Shown one piece after another: positions 1-10,846 of a stretch of DNA of 64,000 nucleotides (position 1 is the stretch's first letter; each line of letters opens with the position of its first letter). The stretch lies in the NCBI GenBank assembly GCA_951802425.1, contig OX637796.1, positions 1,240,001 to 1,304,000 on the forward strand, given 5' to 3'. Origin of the DNA: Clavaria fumosa. Its lineage: Eukaryota; Basidiomycota; Agaricomycetes; Agaricales; Clavariaceae. A program made the position numbers and the translations under genes. The notes beneath the pieces were generated by a model that worked only from the letters and a program-made list of their open reading frames with translations, was not told the DNA's origin and made no database searches.

Positions 1-1413
1 GAGACCACTCGCGCGGTCCCCAATGCTGCCACTTTTGCGATGCTCATTAATCACATGGCTCAGCAAAGGGATCTTCCTGGAGCCATGCGAATATTATCAA
101 AAATGAAAGCAACAGAAGTTTCGCCCAACTCAGCAACTGTTGCCGCTCTTATTCGCGCGTTCTTTGCGGCAGGCGACCAGAGCAGTGCCGTTGCTTGCGT
201 AAAGTCTTTGTGCAATAGTCGTCAGATCCCTTCATACCTTTTTAATGGCCTGGCTAGACCATCATCTATTTCAACTACCATGACCCCATTTCCGATACAA
301 ATTAAACCGGATACCACAATTTTTAATGCCCTTCTGGAAGGCATCCTAGACTCTCGTGGGTTGCCGTCTGGTACGAGGGTGCTCAAAATCATGGCTGCAG
401 GCAAGGTTCGGCCTGACAGTCGCACCGTTGAAATCATCTTGGCATCCTTTGAGAGGGCAAAACGTTTATCGCCTGTCACTCTTGCACGCTTGCTAAGGTC
501 TCTCTTAACTCCATCAATTCCTCCACACCTACGACACCTAAATATCATCCTCAAGTCCTTTCTGCAACGAGAGAAGATTTCAGTGCTTCACACACGCGCA
601 CAAGAAGAGACGAAACAACCTCCGTCACGCCGCCCTTTCATTGCCAACTTCCCTCGCGGCAGTTACCGCGCGACTCCTGATCCCCTCGATCCCGCCGGTG
701 GCATTCACTTCAACTGTTCTCGACTCCGCGCTCTCCTTCAACCGATTATCAAATCCTTGGCTTCCCGCAATGTTAGGGCCGACCGGGCCACCCTTGCGAT
801 GCGCATCAGACATGAAGCTACTGTCATGGCGGATTTACGGACTGCACGCGACGTTTTCCGGCATATGGTGGCTCGCGGCATGCACCCGAACAAGTACCAC
901 TTCACCGCGCTGATGGAAGGCTACGCACGTACAGGAAATTTGGACATGGCCAAAGAAGTCATGCAGAAATCGATACGCGATGGGGCGAAGCCAAACGCTG
1001 TGATGTTCACCATACTGATTGCAGGTTTTGCAAGGTGGGGCCATCCTGCTGCCGCCCTGCAGACATTTCGAGACATGGTGGCTTCTGGAGTCTCACCCGA
1101 TATTCCGTCAATAAATGCAGTGATAATGGGTTACGTACTAGCTGGAGACTGGAAAACGGCGAAATTTGCCGTAATGACCCTCTGGCCGTTAACCCGACGT
1201 CCCTTTCCTCCGGAATTAAGGGGCGCCTCCGTGGGCCAAACGGTGCGTAGGATGATGAAGAAGCTACGGGAACCCCGTCGAGGGAAGCCTCTGCGTCTGA
1301 ACATCGAGCGGCGAGAGTCGCTATTAGGCGCATTAAAGTGTTTGCACCAAGTTTGGAAGGAGGTGCGATACCCGGAACCGCGGAGGAGAATCAAGGCCTT
1401 CCAGCGTCCATAG
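1..1413 (+). CDS. Pentatricopeptide-repeat (PPR) protein, 5' end outside window
   Basis: The reading frame is open from base 1, so the true start lies upstream; the first ATG inside the window (40) is not claimed as the start. The product shows repeated about 35-residue PPR units of the type 'PNAATFAMLINHMAQ', 'PNKYHFTALMEGYARTGNLD' and 'PNAVMFTILIAGFARWG', each predicted to form a helix pair. PPR proteins bind single-stranded RNA, usually in mitochondria in fungi, and help process, stabilise or translate organellar transcripts. The clearest repeats lie before about residue 120 and between about 280 and 380. The end is basic and arginine-rich and stops at 1411-1413. No intron is needed in the visible part. 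The RNA target cannot be read from this sequence. Confidence 0.85.
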   Translation, partial: ETTRAVPNAATFAMLINHMAQQRDLPGAMRILSKMKATEVSPNSATVAALIRAFFAAGDQSSAVACVKSLCNSRQIPSYLFNGLARPSSISTTMTPFPIQIKPDTTIFNALLEGILDSRGLPSGTRVLKIMAAGKVRPDSRTVEIILASFERAKRLSPVTLARLLRSLLTPSIPPHLRHLNIILKSFLQREKISVLHTRAQEETKQPPSRRPFIANFPRGSYRATPDPLDPAGGIHFNCSRLRALLQPIIKSLASRNVRADRATLAMRIRHEATVMADLRTARDVFRHMVARGMHPNKYHFTALMEGYARTGNLDMAKEVMQKSIRDGAKPNAVMFTILIAGFARWGHPAAALQTFRDMVASGVSPDIPSINAVIMGYVLAGDWKTAKFAVMTLWPLTRRPFPPELRGASVGQTVRRMMKKLREPRRGKPLRLNIERRESLLGALKCLHQVWKEVRYPEPRRRIKAFQRP

Positions 1414-2463
1414 TCTCGCTTAACGCCCGACGCTGGAGACTGCGTAGCGTGTGGCGCCGCTATGTCCTTCACACTCTCGCCGTGCTCGAGGAGGCGTCCA
1501 GGTGCGGTTCATTTTTAAAATACGGAATTCGGTTGATGCAAAATGGCTTTATACAATGTACAGTACTCGTCGACATGCATTAGACAAGTCTCGCATCTCC
1601 TAAAAGGTAATACGGGCACCAACTTGCTTTCCGATTGCCTCATGGAGCAAACCACCAGCGGTGTGTATAGTAGTCGTGTGCGTTTGCAGAATCGGCAAAT
1701 TTCGATCGGCATTCCGCTATAGTCAATCGTGAAATCGCAATTATCTGGTACATTATATCCGATGAGGCCCTGCGTAATCCCTCCTTGTCCAAGTGCGATA
1801 GGAATTGTGGTTTCCTCGTGGTGGGACGACGAATGGTATGCGTGTGTGCTTTGATTTGCTGTCAGATTACATGCTACTCTTCAATAGCGACCATCGTGAG
1901 GTTCGGACATTTCCTGGCCGGCGGACGGATAGCCATCAACCACCCAAGAGGGCGTGGGGTCGGGAGTTCTTGGGCTGCTGCCCGCGCCTCGAAGTCGATT
2001 GATCACATGTAACTTGCGTACTGAGTCAAGATTAGAAAAAATCAGAGCAACGCGATAAGACGGACAAACGTACAGTAATCCAACCTAAAATGTTCGTCGG
2101 TACCTTCCTCGTCGGAATCCGAAAGAGGGTCGGTCGTGCTCACAACACAAAATGCATCTGATTGCATACCCGTCAAGCTCATGTGTGAGACCTGGAGACG
2201 TTGTGTTCGGACTCACGTTGGAGCATCATGCGATGCTGACCGGTGGGAGGGCTATGAATGGTTGTCATGCCAGGGAGGATCGCTGAATGATCAAATAGAA
2301 TTAGAAGCTGGAATTGAAATTTGACTACTTGACGAACCTCCAGAGGAGACGGGCACTGATTGTATCTCCCGTTCAAGATGAAGGTCATGGAAACGCTCGT
2401 CTCTCATTCTTTCAGATGGTCTGTGAACAGACTGGAGCCGTACGGGACCCGAATCGTCGAAGG
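1414..2463. other. Intergenic, no gene seen
   Basis: About 1 kb between the stop of the PPR gene and the stop of IES1, which converge here. It holds only short unconserved open frames. It probably contains the two 3' untranslated regions. Confidence 0.5.
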
Positions 2464-3742
2464 CTAAATGGCGGGGGTACGTTGGTGAGTATAGGGCTTC
2501 CCGTGATCAAATGGCGTGCCACAGCAGCAGTTATTGCTCCTACCTTGTGAGATTGCTTGGCTATTATTTGTACGCCTAACGGTCCGCTTGGCGTCTTGCT
2601 GTTCGATCTGCATAGACTCAGAGAAGAGCTTTGTTAAAAACATGTTCCGTTGCGCAGACATCTTTTTCCCCCACTCGAGCTCTTCCTCAGTATCGACATT
2701 TTCTTTCATAAGTTCCTCATCTGTCAGGCGGCGAAGCAGGGGGACTTTGCCCGGATTTCTCCTAGAGAACTCGTCGTCGAATGGGTTGTGACCGCTGGGT
2801 CGTTCGAGATAATGGAACATGAGCCATAGAAACGCTCGGGCGCGATCTGCGGACGAGATGTTGATAGGAAGAAAAAGGTCCAGGAAGTTGAGCGGAGACT
2901 CGAAATGGACGTGCGCTAGAGGCTTGACTGGAGATTAACATGGAGAGAGATTTCCTTCTGACACAAACGTACGGAGGCATGATTCGACAGGACAAAAATG
3001 AGGTTCACAACACTGGTGGAAGGGACATGACCTGCTCGCTGACACAAATTGGTGTCTGCTTCTCCTGCCAGGAAGCGGACAGCCTTACGTTTCGCTCCAG
3101 GATCTCTTCAGGAGTTGAAGGAGGAATAGTTTTGAACTCGGAAGGTAAGAGCGCTGCTTTAAGACAGTTTTTGATCCGTGGAGCGTCCTGTGCGTTTCCA
3201 TTGGTCTTTTGCAAAGAGGGAACTGGGTGATATGTCCTCAGAGCCGTCTTCATCTCGGGAAAGACTGTCATGCCTCAGGCGTCAGTCATAGTTGCAAAAT
3301 GCAGAGTCGATGTAGGCACAAACAGGCCATGGTGGTATTGATTCTCCCAACGTTGGTCAAAAGCGATATTTTGGCAAGCTCAACCGCAAAAGCGGGCGTC
3401 TCTACCATTTTCTCTTTGAGTATCTTGGAGCATTTGGTAGAGTTGTACAGGGCGTTCACGTAGAGCTCGCGAAATGTAATTTTTGCGCCAGTGTTGCTGG
3501 GGAAAGGGCTCGTGAACACGGCTAGCGAATCCGAGAATATGGAGTGCAGGAGATCGTATTGCGTGTCTTCCCTAGTAAGTGGCTCTGCGTCGTTGCGTTT
3601 TTTGATGGGTAAGGCTTTGCGACTGAGGTAACCCACGCTAGGAGATGTTGACTAAATGTCGGATGTCGACCAGACACAATACTCACGGGGATATTGATTC
3701 AGTTGGCCATTGTGCAGGCTGTAAGGGTGAAAGGGAGGTCAT
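2464..3742 (-). CDS. IES1: INO80 chromatin-remodelling complex subunit Ies1
   Basis: Minus-strand gene. The ATG at 3742-3740 opens an 18-codon exon ending in ...ESISP; a 49-nt intron (3686-3638) leads to 'GYLSRKALPIKK'. The body carries the fungal Ies1 signature: 'EPLTREDTQYDLLHSIFSD', then 'SLLTNVGRINTTM' joined over an intron to 'FPEMKTALRTYHPVPSLQK' and 'DAPRIKNCLKAALLPSE', and lastly 'FHYLERPSGHNPFDDEF' and 'ENVDTEEELEWGKKM'. Ies1 is a fungal-specific subunit of the INO80 nucleosome remodeller in the nucleus. Internal exon borders around 2,820-3,010 were not fully resolved. The end at 2464 follows the open frame; the last 30 or so residues are not conserved in what I recall of the family. 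TRM2 lies 277 bp upstream on the same strand. Confidence 0.85.
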
Positions 3743-4019
3743 GGTGGAAGTGCTCCGCGTCGACGCAAGTGCTGTACTGGGCTGAGAGTTTTGACTCTTA
3801 CCCCAGGTAAGTTTGCCATAGCCCAAGATCAGCCTTCAGTCGAAATTCTCTTCAAAACTAACCGCGACGGAAGGCATGCAGCATACGTGCTGCTTCAGTT
3901 CTACTCACCGGGCTTGGATCTGACAATTGCTTTTATATTCACCTTTGTACGGTGGTCGGCGTGGACATAGGTAGACTAGCTACACCACCGCATAGGAAAG
4001 ACAGGAAATATGATGCAAG

Positions 4020-6145
4020 CTAAATGAGGCGTAACACCGCAATGCTCTCGACGTGGGCGGTCTGCGGAAAAAGGTCTACGCCTCTCAGACTCTGCAACAA
4101 ATACCGTCCTCTCCCACCGCTCTTCTTGTCTTGCCCCTCCGTCTTCTTAAGGATAATCCCGATGTCCCTGGCCTGAGTGTGCACGTTACAGCTGACGTAG
4201 ACCACCCTGGCGCATCTGAACTCGAGCAACTGGTCCAAAAACGGCCCGTCACACCCCTTCCGCGGCGGATCGACCACGAGCGCCGTCTTCTCCGGAGGGA
4301 AATGGGACACAGTCGCGAATATGGCTGACGCGTCGCCGGAGCGGAAGCTGCACTTGAACTCGGGGATTCGGTTCAGCGTCGCGTTGGACGTGGCGGACTT
4401 GATGGAGTCGATGGAGAGCTCGATGCCGGCGATCACCTCAAAGTGCGGGGAAAGGGTGATTGCGAATAGACCGCTGCCGCAGTACGCGTCTACCAGATGT
4501 GTCGGCTGACTATCCGCCTCAATTTCCGCAGACAAGGGTGGAAAAATGGCGTCTCGAACATAGGAAGTGAGCGGAGCAAGCACCGAGTTGTTGTTTTGAA
4601 AGAAGGAACCACCGGGATATTCAAAGAGCATGTCTCCGACACGTTCGCGAACGATGGCCTTGTGATCTGTGACACACACATGTTTCTCCAACGTGGTGCA
4701 CAGAGAGTCAATGTTGCTAGGGGAATCCTGCACTTCCAGAGAGTCCCGAAGTAGCAAAGAGACGCCCTTTTTGTACGTGTGTATGTTTCTAGAGAAAAGT
4801 TCGAGCCGTGAGATTGAAGCCAACCCAGACGACAGAAACAATCCAGAGAGGAACTGACTTAATGATATCTTGCCTCATAGAACTCAACGTCTCGTTGAGG
4901 ATTGGCGTGGCTATCGGGCATTCCTAGAAATCAAATTTTGTTGAATGCTTCATGGACCGAGCACCATGCAAACCAACATACCTCGATATCCATTACATGT
5001 CTGGTACCAATACGATTAAATCCAATCTTCAACCAATCCGGTTTTTTGTTGTCATCAGAATGTGCTTCGGCCTTCTTCCTTCGCGGTGCCTCGAAGTGCG
5101 GCGTTATTTTAGTGCGATAATTGTACTGCAAAGGTGAGGGTATAGTGGGCCCAACTGTGGGGATTGAGGAGGGCGGTAGTTCTGCTTGGCTGGTTCACGA
5201 CGTCGAAAGTGGGTGCGAAACAGGCACGGACCAGAAAAGTTCTGGTAAGCCTTGAGCAGTACATTTCTTTTGAGGTCTAGCTGCGTTTCATAAGATAACA
5301 TCTGTGGCGAGAGATGTAAGCAAAAGTAATCTGAATGCTTGGTCATGTGCGTGTACCTGGTATTGACATCCAGCGCACTCTCCAAAGTATTTACATTGCA
5401 CTCGATTCATATCTCGCAGTATAGTGTTGGGCCTGCGAATATCGATAAGGTCCGCGTAAGAATGTAATCGGGAGTGTCGGTAGACGCGCGCTCGGATCGT
5501 TTCGCCAGGGAGCGCAAAAGGTGTCACTACGACCCATGGTTTGCACGGTTCAGGGGCGAGCGAGAGGGAGGTGCCTGCGACATTCGTTAGCGGAGGTAAT
5601 GACAGCCCGCTGAGGCAGATATGTACGTGCGACGTGAGGACGAGCGTGATCAGGGCGAAAATGTCAGAATCAAGGGGCTGCTCGCTTGGAGGGACTCGAC
5701 CAGGATTCAACCACGATAGAAGGATTACCAGCTTACCAGCAGCTGAAAGGCTCACAACCTCAAGTTGGACCTCCTCTTTGAATCCAAAAGGCGCGTCCCA
5801 TTCCGTCCCATCCTCTAGCGCAGCGTCCACGACCTCCGATCCCAGAAGGTGGACGACGTCGCGCCAAAGAACATCATCCGGAGAGTAGGGCTCAGGTAGC
5901 TGATGCTTTGGTTTCTTTCTGTTGCGCTTGACGCCAGGGTGTTTCGCGACCTTCTCATCGGCTGACTGCACTTCGAGCCGAGGTTTTTTCTCCGAAGGCG
6001 GGGGATGCGGCGCAGGGGTATCGAGCTCATGGGCGAGTCGAGCCTTACCGCCTTGTGTGATGGGCATCGCGTGTCTGTTGATTGCACTCCAGGACACAGG
6101 AGGCGGGATGCGAAGACCAAGTCGGCGGACTAGCCCGAGGGACAT
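4020..6145 (-). CDS. TRM2: tRNA (uracil-5-)-methyltransferase Trm2
   Basis: SAM-dependent enzyme expected to make 5-methyluridine at position 54 of the tRNA T-loop. The start (ATG 6145-6143) gives 'MSLGLVRRLGLRIPPP', followed by a lysine-rich stretch and a TRAM-like region. A cysteine cluster 'CKYFGECAGCQYQ' resembles the Fe-S site of RumA-type enzymes. The C-terminal catalytic half has 'FEYPGGSFFQNNNSV', SAM motif 'VDAYCGSGLFA', 'VVDPPRKGCDG', the catalytic-cysteine motif 'YVSCNVHTQARD' and 'GVDLFPQTAHVESIAVL'. Five exons fit with introns near 5356-5304, 5250-5205, 4990-4932 and 4860-4794; each junction restores the conserved frame. Nothing appears truncated. The stop is at 4022-4020. Yeast Trm2 has also been linked to an endo-exonuclease activity; nothing here tests that. 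Confidence 0.92.
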
Positions 6146-7472
6146 GCGCCACCCATGACCGCAGAGGGGCCGAACGCCAGACTGTCGACATCTTTAAAAG
6201 TAATCCTTTAAGGATAATACCAGACGCCTCGGCAACATTCAAGCGTGGTCGAGTTGCGTCAAATATTGTTCAGAAGCCTCGACGATTCCTACTTGGCTAC
6301 TACGCCGTTGCGCTTGATTCGTGCCTTGAACTTTGTTTTCTCTCACTGTTTCGTCTAACAATTCACACTGCCAACCATTTATCTCGCACTTCAATCTGTG
6401 TGAATAAATCTGATCCTGGAGCAGTCGACTTGTCTATGATTCAAATAGAGGATGGCCAGGCGAGAACGACCAGTCTTTGCGTCCATTGGGTTGTTCACAT
6501 ATGTATGGAGTGCGTGATTACGGTAGTTGCGCCCATACTGCTCTCACTCTAAGATAGTTGTATTTTCGTTGACTAACGTCCATCGCTTGGATCAAGGGGC
6601 AGGATTCACACTACCGACACCGTGTGCGTTTGCCCAGTCGTCCTACTAACGAAGATTCTCACTTTCATCATGGGTTGTGAGGGTCACTGGGGATGATAGA
6701 GTATCCGCACGGCCACAAGCGAAGAATGCGGTTGTCTCAACACTGCGCTGTCGGCTGGAATGATGATGGATGAGCCAAATTTCACGTTACAGTAATGGGC
6801 GGTAACACAGCATCCGTCGCAAAAAATGATGGATCGAGGGCGATCGCTATGCTAAAAACAGATGTCAGACAGGTCACTCGGCAATGCCAATGGCCACGAC
6901 TTTTGATGCAAGTAACATAGCAGATGATCCACTGAGGGCATGTGCGTTGTCGCGGTGGGTTGCCTACTGAACGGAGAGCGCCTTTCAGAATTTCGCCGTC
7001 CCCATAGGTGACCGTTGCAACTTGCAATTCGTTGAGGACATGTGCAAGTGCTGGCTTGTGATTGAGAAGTAATTTCTATAGCGTTTTCCAATGGGGAAAG
7101 TCGCGCGCGACAGTGGGAATGCTATGGCACTTCAATGCCAAATTGAGTCCTCGAAAGCCCGAAATTGATCAACGTAAAGAGGGCGCCGTTTTATGAAGGT
7201 GATAAACCGACACCGTGCGACACATGTGATCATCTGCACCGTGCGGTTGGTGGGTGAACAATGTCTTGCGTGATTTCAGACCATGTGCCTGGATGCATGC
7301 GGTTGGCCAGTGACCTTTTCAACCGCTTCCGGCGGCGGTTGTGAGCGCCGGACTTTCATTGCATCAATTCACAGAACCGGAAGCGCGCTGGGTGATCCCC
7401 TCCAGAAACTCTATATATGATGTGGGATTTATGCGAAGGGCTCTACACCTTTGTGCTACTGGCAACAACACT
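6146..7472. other. Intergenic, no gene seen
   Basis: About 1.3 kb between the TRM2 start and the DUF6533 gene, divergently transcribed. It presumably contains both promoters. No conserved frame was recognised. Confidence 0.45.
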
Positions 7473-9232
7473 ATGACAGACTCTGCGGCCGTAGTTCTGG
7501 AACTTGTGAAAGCTCAATCAAACTTTCGATATACGAGCGGTACGTTGCGCTCGCTCCACTTGCACTTGTAGACCCCGCTCAACTACTACCCAGTTGCTGG
7601 CGCAACGCTCACGATATATGACCATTGTGAGTTTTCCATAACTCCTTCGACGATAATATGCCTGATGCACTAGCAAGACCTAACCCTCGGCGCGGAGGTA
7701 CGTTACACTGAGCTCGTTACGCCTCGCACGCTCACTCCTCGCATTCGCATCCTAGGTTCAACTAATATGGGTGCGATCCGTCGCGGTCTTCCTTCGTGAA
7801 AGCCCCAAGTTCACCCTTTTCCGTTATAGCAACGCCCGTGGACAGCCTTTACAGCTATATACATTCTCGTCCGTGTCTCCCTGTTACTCTTCTACAATCT
7901 GTTCATATACAAGATATAGGTTAGATATTTTGGGGATGGTGTCGTTCTGTGCGTAACTTTTCTTCTGTCCCATTCATACAGAATGCTGAAATATACCTAG
8001 GCTATGTCTGTATGGTATGCCATCCAGTCTGGATTTATTCCATCGCCAACCAGTTTTCTCCTTGTGCCTCCACAGAAAGTTTGGTTGATAGCCCAACTAG
8101 TCAGGTCCGTATCCTGCATATTAATTGCGTCAGAGCGGGCTCAATGTAGCTCTCTCCAGCTGTGCGATTGAGCTGAATTATTTCTTGAATCGTTTCTGAT
8201 ATTCTCAATAGCTGTGCGTATGATGTTCTGACGATTCCTTCCTATTCATCCATACGGATTCCTCAGGTAAATCCAACTTGGAAGTCACCGCTTGGACTTG
8301 CTATTTCTTATCACTTTTGGCTCAAAGTTTGTCCTATCGTTGATCACCTCGTGCACTGAATTCTTAGTATAATACCTCGGTTTTGTTCCCTTCGCATTTC
8401 GGTTTTGTTTGAAAGTCATTCTGCAATGTCGAGTCTGGGCACTCTACGGCCGATCCAGGAAAATCCTCATACTTTGCGCGACATGCTTCGTTCTGGAGCT
8501 CGGCATGACAATATTTGGCATTACCCTAGTGTTGAGAACGGTTATATGTGCGTGTCTTTTATTATTGCAGGCTCACCATCTTACTTCCAATTCAAGTCAT
8601 CGTCGTTCCGCTCGGCACGCTGTCCCATTTCTGCAGAGCTACGAGTATACCAACTATTACCAACTACTTCATGCTTCCAATCATAGCATTCGAACTGCTG
8701 CTGTTCATGTTGGCCTTGGTCGAATGTATCAGGCACATTCGACAGCTGGTCTCTACGAAACAATGGAACAGGAATGCAGTGATCAAGATTATCTTCAGGG
8801 ATAGTTTTATTTACTTCTTTGTGTAAGTTCATCACTAACTTCCAATATGCTGCCCCTGCTGATTTCTTATAGTGGCATGTGTCTATACGTGGGGATGCTG
8901 CTAGCCGGATTGTTCCAATCGGTGAGTCGATGTTTCAATCGAAAAGGGGGCGACCCGTCCGAAATTCACCTCACCCAATACAATAACGAACAAATTAACG
9001 GTTCCAGGATGATTTCGCGATCCCAATACCCACAAGCCCCGCGGCGGCGGCACAGGTCATCATAAGCACACGGCTGACACTCAATCTGCGCGCCGCATTC
9101 TACGGAGGAAACGACGACACGGTCTCGGAGTGGGGCCCGGCGGGTTCGTCGGGAGAGACTGGCGCCGCGAACCGCCCTCTCGAATTTCGTCGCGCGGGGA
9201 CAACGGCACGCGACGTCGAAGAAGCAGAGTGA
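7473..9232 (+). CDS. DUF6533-type multi-pass membrane protein
   Basis: A lineage-expanded Agaricomycete integral membrane family of unknown function. Exon 1 (7473-7539) is followed by an exon at 7592-7625 giving '...SVAGATLTIYDH', then a 20-nt exon (7678-7697) giving 'YLTLGAE', then 'VQLIWVRS' from 7756. These together match the family's N-terminal 'TLxxYDHxLTFxxEVxLIW' block. A later exon from about 8423 reads 'ILQCRVWALYGRSRKILIL', a hallmark segment. Next come 'SIPTITNYFMLPIIAFELLLF', 'VIKIIFRDSFIYFFV' joined in phase to 'GMCLYVGMLLAGLFQS' (intron 8824-8873), and the tail 'VIISTRLTLNLRAAFYGG' ending at TGA 9230-9232. Exons between about 7,850 and 8,420 could not be assigned, so decay in the middle cannot be excluded. 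Confidence 0.65.
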
Positions 9233-10846
9233 GATGAGATTGGGTCGACGGTTTTTTATTTTGTTTTTTGCAACCTCCGTCCCCGCAAGGGCTATCGAGG
9301 GGCTGGATCGCCGTGTTCGCGGGCGGAGCACTCGACGCCGAACGGTCGGTCCGAGTGCGTGTTAGCTAGGAAGGGAGCGGAAGTGGGGAGCGCAGCGGAG
9401 CCATTTTGTTGATCGATCATCTGGTCTAGGGTAGAGTTGGCTGGTTGTCAAACTGAATACGTCATTTATGCCCAGATGAGGTTGGTGGAGACCCCATTGT
9501 ATCACTTTCAGCCTCTTCGTCCCTTATCTTCCAATGGCGTGAGGCAGCGCATAGCCAGTGGTTGACAAATGACATTAAAAAGGATACGACGTGAAACAAA
9601 GGAAGGAGTATGCACGCGGGCAAGCATGCTGCCAAGGGAGAACAGCCCCAGGAGGACAGGCCGACACTGAGTTGCTCGTCGAGGGTCGTGGGCGGGCCCA
9701 GCCGGGGGAAGGTGAATGACGTGCGCGCGGCGCCTATGGCGTTGCTATTGTCGTTCACATGGGCCCAAAGCGATTTCTTCCTCTGTGCAGCAGGCTAGAA
9801 ACAGATTGGCAAAACACAGTGATGCAAGTGCACCCTCGAGTGGCTCCTCGGTGACGCACAGCGGTGTGCGCGCCCAAAGGTAGACACGGGGCCTTCGGTA
9901 GCCTCGCAAGACAGGCGAGTCGGTCGTCAAGGAGGGCTGATGGATGCTTGCTAGAGGGGTCGGGCGAAGATCCATCCAATCATGCCAGGGAATTTCAGCG
10001 AATGAACGAACGAAAGATAGGAAGAAGGAAAGGAAAGCGACAAAGCACCTGCCACGACCCGGATATGGTCGTGGCGTGGACACCGCACAGACCGCGTTAC
10101 AACCGCTGAGCGCTGGACCATGATCGATGATCGATTACTGACCAGCTGACCGTCCTAGTATTCGGGTCCCTCCGGTCAATCTTCTATGTGACGAGTGCAT
10201 TGCGGCGGGCCCTGATGTTTACCGTGTGGACACGATTCTGGGAGAGGGTGAGCACGTCTTGTTGTGGAGTTGTACAGGCTTCTGTTCAAGTCATATGGCC
10301 CATTCGCATGTGAAGTGGGGCCGCTGGGGGCCGAATTAAATGAGCATCATGTTCAGCCAATGATCGATTAATGATCTGTGGTCCTTAATGGGTGAATCAA
10401 ATTGGATAGTAAGAATCATAGTATGAGTCTGGTGAGCAGGTTTGTGGGTAGTGTTCAAGATGAAGCTATCTGGCCGAACTCTTATTCATAGCTGATCAGT
10501 CTCGCTTTCCATAGGTGGACACTCAACGAGAGGCTGTCGGCGATCGCCACGACATTTCACAAGTCTACAAACATATTGTGTTCCGGGATTAAAACGTTCC
10601 GAAGGGACGCAAACATATTACCTGCCAGTGAGAGGTAACATCACACCGGTGGATGTGAGCCAGCTAAGGAAACAAGGAATAATACTGATGTTATCGTCCA
10701 AAGAAGTTTGATGATAGGATGAAAGAATCTGGGGTTCTAGGCCTCGTGTACAGACTCAGAACAAGGTCCCAGAGACGGTATTAAAGGTCAGTGTCACTGA
10801 AGATACTCGACACCCATTGGCCCACTCATTGCACACATATTCCAAC
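9233..10846. other. Non-coding, includes upstream part of duplicated unit A
   Basis: No supported gene. From about 10,120 the sequence resembles 16,790-17,440: 'gattactgacc', 'gaccgtcct', 'ggtccctcc', 'ttgttgtggagttgtacaa', 'caagtcatatggccca'. This marks it as the 5' part of the repeated unit that carries copies A and D. Confidence 0.5.

Noticed and set aside
40..1413. ATG at 40 as the true start of the PPR gene
   Set aside because: The frame is open to base 1 and the residues before it continue a PPR repeat, so the gene begins outside the window.
9462..10109. Overlapping frames of 60-110 codons on both strands
   Set aside because: Unconserved, compositional, and partly inside the duplicated non-coding flank.
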